From assembly GCF_963676685.1 (NCBI RefSeq), contig NC_092357.1, positions 62,933,797 through 62,997,796 of the forward strand: a stretch of DNA of 64,000 nucleotides, in the 5' to 3' direction. The notes beneath the pieces were generated by a model. The model searched no databases and was not told the DNA's origin. It was given only the letters and a program-made list of their open reading frames with translations. Position numbers and translations under genes: made by a program. Positions 35,770 through 47,500 of the stretch are shown one piece after another; within the stretch, counting starts at the first letter, position 1; every line of letters starts with the position of its first letter. This stretch comes from Mytilus edulis. Taxonomy: Eukaryota; Mollusca; Bivalvia; Mytilida; Mytilidae.

Positions 35770-37470
35770 ATTGGAACTAATTTTTAGGTTTACGTTGGTG
35801 TTTCATAATAGCCAATACATGTAGCATTATTCTTAATTACATTTTGTTAACACAGAAATAGTTTGCAATGCATGTTATAATTTGATTCAGGTTCAATATA
35901 GACAGGTGTATGCTTTTGACATGTTGATGCTCAAAATTAATCAAATAATGCCACCTAAAGGTACAGTACAATATGTTTACTAAAAAGAAATATATTCAAC
36001 AAATGTACAAAACAATGTTATGTTAATTAATATTTTTCTGTATACCTTTGATACCAGAATAAAATGATATATAGCATGCAAATCCAAGAACATCATGTTC
36101 TAGCATTCAGTCAAAATTCTTTTCTTTATATTTTTTATATATACAATAGAGGATATGGAATGAGGATTACAGAAAAATTATCCCGGCTAAGTAAAATAAT
36201 GAATAGAAGATACAACAATGAGAAAAGAATGCTGTTTATATTTAGAAAATAAAGAGGAAAAACGAAAAAAAAAAGAAAACCAAAACCAATAGATAAATGC
36301 TATACAAAAATATGTATAGAATGCAGAAATGATGTACTTCAATTGACTTTTTCGTAATACCGACGTTTGACTCCGGATTATTCAATGTTTTCAACAGGTT
36401 ACCTATTCTTTGGTTAGACATCTTGGAAATCGGTAAAGTCTTTTGAAAGTACGAGCAACCAAAAACAAGTAAAATCAAGCACGAAATATTTGCACTTCGA
36501 GGGGAAAATTTATTGTGTTTATTTTAATTTGTCGTATTATGAAAGCATACAAGAGTTCATTTCCTCCAAACAAATGTACCGATTAAAAGCTTGATTTTAC
36601 TTCTGTACGTGGGTTTTTGTTGTTAACCGAATACAAGGCTGAATAAAGAGGGTTACATGTACCTGTCGAAAAAATATTCTGACCGACTTTAGAAACGCAA
36701 CACTAGATTATTCTTTTTAATTCCCATTTTCAAATATGCAATTTTTGGTAAACAAGCTTATGAACAGGAAGTTATTTCATTACGTTTAATTAAAAATATC
36801 GCCAGTTCGAAAGTTGAATCGATCACGTCATGTTCAATGTTCAAACATTCTAGTATACACTGAAACCCTTGTTTTCCCCTTACCGATGAACGTGTCACCG
36901 TAAAAAGCAATGACTGCCTGTAACAAATGCCAAAATGATTGTCAGAAATGTCAACCAATTCTGTTGCATATACCGGCTTTGTTCGGTTTTGACCGATGTT
37001 CGGTTTTATCAGGTTCACAATGCATACAATTCGGTATGACAGTGCTTAATAACTTGTTTGGTTTGTATAGCTTTTCGGTTTATACAGGATTTGGTTAAGT
37101 CAGGTTTCTCTGTATTTGCATTATTCAAATCAATTCTGTTTGCCTTATTGCTGAACTAAGAACATACGTGTATTGTACACTATTTTTTTTTACTACACGT
37201 ACATTGGCAATTATTAAATACACAACTTTATTAATATATTAAATTAAGTTTTTCAAAATGTTGCTATCTTTACACAGCACGAAATTCGCCATTAGTATAT
37301 CATGCCTTGCACGAACGCATTACCGTATATCCCGGCACGAACGCATTACCGTATATCCCGTTTAGGTACAGATAATTTAAAGGTAACATTATTGAACACG
37401 AGCACAGTCACTTCCCAACAGGACAAAACAGTCTGCTACCAATGTTAATTTTTTTATCAAAGCTGCTCGA
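35770..37470. other. No gene; one dispersed TTCGG-rich repeat
   Basis: 36940-37105 (TTCGGTTTTGACCGATGTTCG, TATGACAGTGCTTAATAAC, TATACAGGATTTGGTTAAG) matches 40905-41045. A 26-bp unit (GCACGAACGCATTACCGTAT plus six bases) is doubled at about 37311-37360. No coding signal. Confidence 0.5.
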
Positions 37471-37473
37471 TCA

Positions 37474-37512
37474 CCCTCCCCCCCCCGCCCCCGCCCCCAA
37501 TTCCCCCACCCC
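37474..37512. other. C-tract run with i-motif/G-quadruplex potential
   Basis: Five separate runs of three or more C within 39 bp, in an otherwise AT-rich region, about 290 bp before the lectin C ATG. A TATA-like GTATAAATATAC follows at 37513. The minus strand could form a G-quadruplex. Confidence 0.6.
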
Positions 37513-37800
37513 GTATAAATATACGAAGAAACAAAGGATAGGAAGAAACATTATGATTCTACATATTTCATAAAGATTAAAAAAAATCCATTGCTATGGT
37601 AAAGCTGCTACCTCCACCTTTGGTTTGCTGTAGTTTAACTTTCGTCCAGCCTTAACTGTATTATGAAAAGTGTAATTACTATTTTCCGGATGCTAACACT
37701 TTGAAAGGAGAATACTGTTTCATATTTATTTAATTAAAACATGCATGATATTTTTATGAACCTTTAACGTTATTTTATAAGTTTTTGAAAGATTTAAAAG

Positions 37801-38008
37801 ATGTCCACGGTGTTCATTGTCTGTGTTTTGTACATGTTGACAGTTTTTCGTGTTTGCAAAGCGGACGAAAATACAAATATACAAATTCCATTAATGAATA
37901 ATGTTAAGGCGCCACTTTTTGCTGATTGAAATTTGTCATCCGTGACTCAACAACTAAAGAGAGTTATTCAACAGGAGGTGAAACGCAGCGTACAAGATAG
38001 AAGTAATG
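37801..38008 (+). pseudogene. Lectin C: orphan first exon with premature stop
   Basis: ATG 37801 opens a signal peptide (MSTVFIVCVLYMLTVFRVCK), then ADENTNIQIPLMNNVKAPLF, aligning with ADGKTNVQIPLLNNKATAPL of lectin A. The exon ends at G|GTAAGT after 208 nt, in phase 1 as in A (205 nt) and B (202 nt). Codon 43 is TGA (37927-37929) where A and B have Phe. Reading continues in frame past it to the donor. No exons 2-4 were found between here and lectin B. It is well diverged, so it is an older relative and not a fragment of the recent A/B duplication. A sequencing error at the TGA would not restore a gene without the missing exons. Confidence 0.8.
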
Positions 38009-38740
38009 GTAAGTACACGTGGTAGGAATAGGTGTAGGCAAACAGAACAGGATAAAGGGTTAAGTCTGTGCAAACAAAACAGGATTATAGGTAAGTCAGG
38101 GCAAACAGAACATGATTAAGGGTAAGTCTGTGCAAACATAACATGATAAGGGGGAAGACAGGGCAAACAGACCACGATTAGGGGTAAGTCAGGGCAAACA
38201 TAACAGGATTAAGGGTAAGTCAGGGCAAACAGAACAGGATTAAGGGTAAGTCAGGGCAAACAGAACAGGATTAAGGGTACGTTTGGGCAATCAAAACAGG
38301 ATTGAGGGTAAGTCAGGGCAAATATAACAGGATTTAGGGTAAGTCAGGGCAAACAGAACAGGATTAAGGGTAACTCAGGGCAAACAGAACAGGATAAAGG
38401 GTAAGTCAGGGCAAACATAACAGGATTAAGGGTAAGTCAGGGCAAACAGAACAGGATTAAGGGTAAGTCAGGGCAAACAGAACAGGATTGAGGGTAAGTC
38501 AGGGCAAACATACAGGATTAAGGGTAAGTCAGGGCAAACAGAACAGGATTAAGGGTACGTTTGGGCAATCAGAACAGGATTAAGGGTACGTTTGGGCAAT
38601 CAGAACAGGATTGAGGGTAAGTCAGGGCAAACAGAACAGGATTAAGGGTAAGTCAGGGCAAACAGACCACGATTAGGGGTAAGTCAGGGCAAACATAACA
38701 GGATTAAGGGTAAGTCAGTGCAAACAGAACAGAACTAAAG
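38009..38740 (+). repeat. 31-bp minisatellite of splice-donor-like units
   Basis: About 22 units of AAGGGTAAGTCAGGGCAAAC plus 11 more bases (AGAACAGGATT). About 16 keep an intact GGTAAGT; some carry the variant GGGTACGTTTGGGCAATC. The array starts within some 30 bp of the lectin C exon 1 donor (GGTAAGT at 38008), so it probably grew out of intron 1 of that gene. A stray degenerate unit lies at about 39110-39165. Confidence 0.95.
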
Positions 38741-38744
38741 AAGT

Positions 38745-39776
<1,032 letters not shown>

Positions 39777-40065
39777 TTTGTTTTATTCTGTCGATCCGGT
39801 CCCTCATAGTCATCTTTCTACTGCAGGTAACGCAATAGAACATTTCATAATAATATTTTACTCAGTCCATTCTCCAATGTCAACTGAAGGCAAAATACAA
39901 AACGTATTTAGAAAACTAAAGTAAACCAGGGTTCAATTATTAATCCGTTCTTTTTTCGGGAGGGTGGTTTTCAATTTCCGATTGTCCCCTGAAGTAATTT
40001 TTAAATTTACAGGCAAGTGCAAATCATATGGAAAAACATTCTGTTATGTCTAAATGGCTTTCTAT

Positions 40066-40325
40066 TGTATGGTCATTTTATAAATTTTCTGTTTACAAAC
40101 TTTGAATTTTTCGAAAAACTAAGGATTTTCTTACCCCAGTAGTAGATTACCTTAGCCATATTTGGCACAACTTTTATGAATTTTTGATCCTCAATGCTCT
40201 TCAACTTTGTATTTATTTGGCTTTTTAACTATTTTGATCTGAGCGTCACTGATGAGTCTTATGTAGACGAAACGCGCGTCTGGCGTATAAAATTATAATC
40301 CTGGTACTTTTGATAACTATTTCTA
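40066..40325. repeat. Rep-C copy, extended
   Basis: From TTTACAAACTTTGAATTTTT through TGGCACAACTTTTATGAATT, CTGAGCGTCACTGATGAGTC and GACGAAACGCGCGTCTGGCG to CTGGTACTTTTGATAACTAT. Opposite orientation to 8868. Confidence 0.7.
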
Positions 40326-40479
40326 ATAAAATGATAATACCGCCGGCTATACATATACGTGATAGGTAAGACTAAATGGTGTAAGTTGACCTATAGGGGT
40401 TAATTTCTGTGTCATTTTGGTCATGTGGAAAGTTGTCTCATTCGTGATCACATCACATTTTCTTTTTATAAGCAACAGC

Positions 40480-42039
40480 AACACCAACCCAACTAAAAAC
40501 TGGGAGTTATCTCAGGTGCTCCAGAAGGATAAGCAGATTCTACTTCATAGGAAGTGTACTGTCAGCATACGTCTGGTTTGTGTATACATAAGTTGTAAAG
40601 TGTACGTGTGTAGTTGGGCGGTTACACGAGCGAAGGCAACAATAAATTTGAAAATCCCTAGTTCATCATATCATTTTCAAATGCAGTGACAGTGACGTAT
40701 ACCTATATAGGCCCCTTATTGAAATGATAGAACACAACTAAGAAAACAAATGGAGAGTCTTTATGATATTTAAATATATCAACATCGATACATATGTTGA
40801 CATACAAGACTACAATTTAAAAATATGGCGGATTAACAACTGATAAGTATGTGTGATTGACAATGTGTACACATGTGGAATTACAGTAATACCTGTTTAA
40901 ACTGAACTCATTCGGGACTTAAAATGTTGTTCGGTATTGGCTGGTGTTGGGTTGTATTAGGATCAGAACATATACAAATTGATATGACGGTGCTTAAGAA
41001 CATGTTTGGTTTATACAGGATCTGGTAAAGCCAGGTTTTACTGTTGATCTTTTCAGGAATGCATGGCTACAGTTATTTCTTATGATGATCATTTTGTTCT
41101 ATATTAACCGAGGCCAAAAAGATAACAAATCATTCTCTTACCTGTCAAACATATGAAAGAAGAACTTACAATACACACGATGATAAATAAACAATATGTT
41201 GCTTTGTGTCAACAAAATCAATGATCATAATGTATATTGTTCAGTCGCGTGCAAATAACACAAATTAAATTATGATCAATTTCATCTTACTGATAGGTAA
41301 GCATTCTGATCAATCAATGATAGTAACCTTTCCCGATAGTATTACCTTTTTAAAAAATGAGGATTTAAAATGAAAATAAACAAACTTTCGTATAGTTATC
41401 TCATTGAACATTTGTATTTGTTTGTATTATTATTTTTCTGAAAAGATCAAATTAATATAATTCCTGCCTTTCTGGAAAACCACAAGATTATTATAGTACA
41501 AAAATCAATTTCACAAATTACACTGCTTTTGCAAATGATGTTAATTCCTGATAGTTTTATCTACTTTGCACTAGTTTTGTATATACGTATTGATTATTAT
41601 TTCCCCTATGTTATCAGACGCTGCCACTCACTTTATATTTTGTTTGACACCTAGCGGAATTTTAGACTAATATTTGCCCATCACAAAAACATATTTAACA
41701 GTGGAAACACTTACAATCGTGAACAACTTGTTTTCCATTTATTTTTTTTTTGGGATGTTTTGGTCAATGTTTTTCAATCATGTGTAATGCTTGAGCTATC
41801 TATTTTCATCCGACTTATGGGAATATTTTATTGATTTTGTATTTATATTGTGTTATAGTTCAAATGTATTCGTTCAATGTATTGAACTTGATTGCGTTAA
41901 TATGTCTTTTAATTGAATCGAGCCATTTCAATTGATATTTTATTGTGTGTCTTTCTTTTACACTGTTGTCTTAGATAAGGGTGAAGCTTGATTATCTATT
42001 AAAACATTTAAATCTGCTGCATCTGTTTGCACACATGTT
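40480..42039. other. No gene; TTCGG-type repeat at 40905-41045
   Basis: No lectin-like exon, no domain. The repeat matches 36940-37105. Confidence 0.5.
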
Positions 42040-42240
42040 TCTCGTCTTGTATAAAAATTATACCGTTGGTTTTCTTGTTTGATTGCTTTTACACTTGTAA
42101 TTTTGAGGCCTGTCATAGCTTTCAGTTCTGTTTAAGCCATGGCTCCGTGTTGAAGACCGTACTTTGACCTAAAATAGTTTTGTTTACAAATTGTGAAAGT
42201 TGTCATATTGCCAATCATACCACATCTTCTTATATCTATA
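42040..42240 (+). repeat. Rep-D variant
   Basis: GGCCTGTCATAGCTTTCAG, GTTGAAGACCGTACTTTGAC, GCCAATCATACCACATCTTC. Confidence 0.6.
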
Positions 42241-42339
42241 TTGGAACGTTTTATCAGTACAATTGATGCGATGTAGATTTAGACCGAAACCAAAAACTTT
42301 AGTGTACAGTAGTGGATTGACTTGAATGACAAATGAATG

Positions 42340-42600
42340 GTCTTCGGTGTCCGAGTGGTCTAAGTGATAACTACTGTAATCACTAGCCAGTCAACACTTA
42401 GGTTGTGAGTTCGAACCCTGCTCGTGCCTGTGCACTAGACTTCATTCTTCAATGACTAGGCTAGTTAGTTTTTCCTATTGTTGGTTTTCTCCATGCACTC
42501 CGGCTTCCTTCACCAATATAAAACTGTCCGCCATGAAATAGACCAAATGCGGTGCTTACAAAGGGTGTCAAAACAAGAAAACTAACTAAATGTCACATAT
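42340..42600 (+). repeat. tRNA-derived SINE, copy 2
   Basis: The head GGTGTCCGAGTGGTCTAAGT (A box) and GTGAGTTCGAACCCTG (B box) read like a serine-type tRNA. They are followed by GCACTCCGGCTTCCTTCACC and CCAATATAAAACTG as in the copy at 975. Confidence 0.75.
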
Positions 42601-43515
42601 ATATGTATTCAAGAGAATTTCGAATATCTGACAATATTCAAAATCAAGTGGTGCACAGATCCTTTCTCTTTTTATACATATGGTAGGGTGAATGCATGCA
42701 TCGTGTATAAAAATTATTATGCATTTCATTCGTTCCATTGGTTGTACATGTCGTAATCAAAATATTTATGGAAATTTACGGATTATGATTAATTATATGT
42801 GTTCATGTAGAGCACAAAATAACGACAACATAAATTAAAAAATCAATGATTGTTTTTATCAATCATGTGTAGGATGAATCTGGTTGTATAGTTGTAAACG
42901 TCTAATTGTATGATAATTGTCAAAAATAGGTGTACAACAGTCATCACTGTGTCACAATCTCAATTAGAACAATAAAAAACAAAAAGAAACACATAAAACA
43001 TCTATCAAATTAAACAACCATATTTTTCCTAACAGTTACTTTCAATCTTAGTGTTAACAACTGACATATTCCTGACTGAAGTAGAAAAGGTGGACTAAAC
43101 CTGATGTCAAAGTAAAACGTCTTCTCAGATATATCATGTATATTGTACAAGATTACTTTTGTTTCGATTTCTAAGAGCAATTGTGTCTTGAAATAACACT
43201 AGAGTGCTCATTAAGGTGAATGAGATTTCAACGAGACTGAACGAGACGGAAAAATCAGAAGAATATATCATTAAGGTGAAACCATAGCTATTCTGTTACA
43301 AATTACGAATAAAACCTAAATGAGGAAAAATACATTCGTGCATTTAATTATACGTAAAAGATTTGTGCGTTGTGCATTATGAAATAAAAATAGTTTTAAA
43401 GTAAGTCTTGTCAACTTTTCAAAAAACGTCCTTGTATTGTAGACTTCATTATTAAATGCGATACTACAATTCTTCTAACATAAACAAGGAGGTGGGGAAC
43501 CCAACTGTTTCATAT
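42601..43515. other. No gene seen
   Basis: AT-rich without recognised repeats. Confidence 0.5.
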
Positions 43516-43519
43516 TATC

Positions 43520-43870
43520 ATAGATATAGGAAGATATGGTATGAGTGCCAATGAGACAACTCTCCATCCAAGTCACAATTTATAAAAGCAAACCATTATA
43601 GGTTATGGTACGGTCTTCAACACGGAGCCTCGGTTGACACCAAATATCAAGCTTTAAAGAGCCTTTACATTAACAAGTGTAAAACCATACAACATGACAA
43701 ATGGGAAGACCAACGGTCTAACATGTATCAAAAATCAAAAATCGAGAAACAGGAACCACTTATGAGTTATATAAAAAAAACGAGAACTACTGTGACCATC
43801 ATATTCCTAACTAAGTACAGGTGTAAACAGTTGCAAAACCTTCTCCTTTTTTGAAACAATAGTGCAACAT
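43520..43870 (-). repeat. Rep-D-related long copy
   Basis: ATATGGTATGAGTGCCAATG, AACCATTATAGGTTATGGTA, CGGTCTTCAACACGGAGCCT, AACAATAGTGCAACATCACA. Largely repeated at 60893-61220. Confidence 0.65.
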
Positions 43871-44492
43871 CACAACATAGAAAGACACAATATAAAATGA
43901 CAATTTGAATGGCTTATTGCAAAAATAAATGTAGTAACTCAAATAAACATACACTGAACAACAACAATTTGATTTTTGATACAATGTAAATACAAACTAA
44001 GTTAATCAAATAAGGGATAAATAATTAAAGTAAAAGTATTATCCCGCTGTGAAATGCGGAACATTTTCAGAAGAAAACATCAACAATATATAATATATCA
44101 ACAGTATTATATATTCTTGGTAAATTTCACAGTCATAAAATTACGTAAAACGTTTCTGTTTATCATTATATTTTGTCATGTCACTACAAATGTATTTCAA
44201 TCTTGATGGCAATTGAACAAGCACTTATAATTAAAGTTAGAACCAATCACAGAAACACTTACAAATGGTTGATATTTGATGACACTCGACTGTCTTGGGA
44301 GTTAACTTATTAGCAAGGAACTGATTTTTTAATTATATCTATTACAAAAGTGCTTAATATATTTAGGGTGGAAATCTATAACGCCTAGTTAGTCAATAAG
44401 ACACTCAATGATGCATTTGTTTAACTAACGCCCAACATGTACTGTTAAATTACAACATAATTACAATATTCGGATGTTCGCACTTCAAATGA

Positions 44493-44503
44493 TCAATATA
44501 TAG
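44493..44503 (+). promoter_or_regulatory. Putative TATA box of lectin B
   Basis: TCAATATATAGG lies about 63-73 bp before the ATG at 44566, aligned with CACTATAAAGG in lectin A. The sequence differs at several positions, which could alter expression. Confidence 0.45.
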
Positions 44504-44565
44504 GTATAGTTTTGTGTGCATAGTCGTAAAGTTTTCCATTGTTCAGTTGTACACAGATTTCAAAT

Positions 44566-47500
44566 ATGTCTGCTCTGCATAGTGATGTCTGGCTTTTCTA
44601 CTGCTTGATGTCTGCAATTTGTGGAGCTGACGGAGAAACAAACGTACATATTCCTTTACTTAATAACAAAGCTACAGGTCCTCTATATGCTGAATTTAAT
44701 ATGTCAAATTTGAATCAACAACTGAGAGAGATATTTAACCAGGAAGTCATACAGAATACAGTTAATGGTAAGTGTTTGAGAAAACGTCTAGTACTGTGAA
44801 TTCATCTATATTCGTTGGATATCAAATTTCGTGGATTTCGTGGGTACAGGAGAACCATGAATTTAGATGTTAAACGAATAACCCTCTTCTGAAGGAAAGA
44901 ATGCAGACTTTGAATTTTGAACTTACCTTTATTGGTTCATTTCGAATTTTTATTAGCAAATGTTATTGAAGTTTAACTTATTTTTATTGGTACAGATTCA
45001 ATATCTCCCTAATTACCATCTGAAGGACGCCTCCGGGTGTGGGAGTTTTGCGCTGCATTGAAGACCAATTGGTGACCTTCTGGTGTTGTCTGTTCTATTG
45101 TCGGGTTGTTGTCTCTTTGACATATTTCCCTTTTCCATTTTCATTTTATTAATTTGATCAGGCCCATTTTATATATATTTTATTGTTTATCAATGCTATA
45201 TTTCTAAAATCTAATTGATTTAGAAGTTTTTAACATGGACGTATATACTTTATTGATAATACTTATATATGTGAATGGATATAGTTTGTAACGCGCTTAG
45301 GGTTATTTTAATATTATATAATGCGCTGTTATCAATACTGTATAATGATAATAACATTAATAATGATAATGACGAATATTCACGAATAGGGAGGCTTTTT
45401 TTAAACCACGAAAATTGGTATCCACGAAAATAAATGAATAAACAGTATATAGAACGATGAAAACAAAAAGGAAATGTGCACTTGTTCTTTTTTTTACTTT
45501 TCTCTATTAGAAATGAACGAGGGAATTGAGTTAAAATGTAAGACCATACAATAAAGTTGACAAAAGTTAGGTGCATTTAGTTTAAAACCAAATCCACATA
45601 ACTTAATGATTCGATCAGAGGTGAGTTTTAACAAGGTGTATAGTTTGACAAACTTTGTAGATGCAAGTGTAAGCATGCACGTCAATCGATGCAAGTGAAA
45701 AAAAATCGAATGTTACTTGTTGAGTATATGATAGTGTATACCTGGGTGTAAGAGGTAGATCGATACAAGAAAGAACGTCAATATGGGTGTATGCAGATAA
45801 TACTTTATTAAGTATAAACTCGTTATGGATCCGGACTGATAAGTAGATCGATAACCGTAATTAAAAGCTAAAAAATGCTAAATAACATGAATAGCGGTAA
45901 GTTTTGAAAATGAATAGGACCTCAGCCATTTATGACTATAAACACAATAAGCAGCAAATTTTGTTTTAAAATATGAAACTTTCAATACGCAAGATATTTG
46001 AAAGCAAATTAAATTTTGAAGAACGATATAGCTAACAAAGATACATGGTCAGTTATACATTACTTTTTAGAAATGTAGTTATTATAAAGATCAAATATTG
46101 TCCTGGTTTTTTGTAAAGCATGCAAATAACAACAGGTTTGCAACATTTGTTTTTGATTCATGTTCTATGTCTCTAACTATTAAATCTACCTATAAAAACA
46201 ATGTTTCAAATCATCATTTTCTGCCATAATTGCTAAAGCATTAGTAAAGAAACACTATTAGAGTAATGTGAAGAATAAAAAGATGTGGTTTTATTTTGAT
46301 TATAATGATGAGATATTTTTGCCAAATTTATTTCTTTTACTTATGCATACATAATTCGTCTAAAAGCTGTTACCATCAATTGCCAGATTGATAATTTCAA
46401 TTGTTTAGCCTAAGTAAATGTTTTTTTTTCTACCTATTTGTTGGTGTTACCTTAGCTAGTCACCACTTCAAATTAATCATGTGTATCTATTGTATAGTCA
46501 TTTTATATAATTAACTGTTAGCAAAACTATGTTTTATTCTTGATAATAATGATGTTTTTGTTCCAGACGGATAACCCTGGCCTCACAACTTTTTGAAACT
46601 TTTGGTCCTCGGCGATCTTCAACTTTGTAGTTGTTACGGCTTTCAAACTTTTTTACATCTGAACATATTTTTGTGTGGACGTAGCGCGCGTCTGGCGTTA
46701 ACAAATATTTTTTAACCTGTTACCTTTTGAAGGCTTTTATTCCTTTGTTTCTCTTTCCTATATGTTGTCCCATTTACCTGTTTATATATTGTAACCCTGT
46801 CGTGTATTGTTGTCATTTAAATGTTATAATTAACACTGCCATTCAAGAAGGAGGTTTGGCATGCCACAAAACCAGGTTCATCCATCATTTTTGTCATAAA
46901 ATACCCTGTACCAAGTCAGGAAAATGACTGTTGTTACATTAACATTTGTTTCTATGTGTGTTCCCTGTTTGTGTTGTGTTTCTGTTGTTCCTTTGTTCTC
47001 CTCTTATATTTGATAGGTTCCCTCAGTTTAAGTTTGTAACCCCTTTTTTTGTTTCTTTATCGATTTATGAATTTTGAACAGTGGCATACTACATGTACTG
47101 TTGCCTTGACTTAGCTGTATTTAGCAAAACGTTTAGGATTTTTTATCTTTGATGCTGTTCAACATATCAATTAGGCCTTTTTATCATTTTTTTATTCGGG
47201 CGTCACTTATGAGTCTTCTATAGTCAAAACGGGCGTCCGGCGTAAATATCAAATTTCAATCCTTGTGTCTATGAAGAGGTTATTTACATGTAAATGCACA
47301 TTGTACACATTGTAATAAAAGATATGAATTATGAATTTACATGATATGAAGTTATGAAGTTATAAATCTTTCGTATCTTTTTTTTTATGTTAAACAGTGA
47401 GCTGCGAAAAACCATACGAGAAGATAGGGAAAGGTTGTTATTCTATCAAGGATGACAACGTATCTGGTGATGCAGCATTTGTATGTATTACTTAGATAGA

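Noticed and set aside
38009..38740. CRISPR array
   Set aside because: Units are contiguous 31-bp repeats without unique spacers, in eukaryotic DNA: a minisatellite.
42343..42425. Functional serine tRNA gene
   Set aside because: A and B boxes are present but no proper stems; it heads a SINE repeated at 975.
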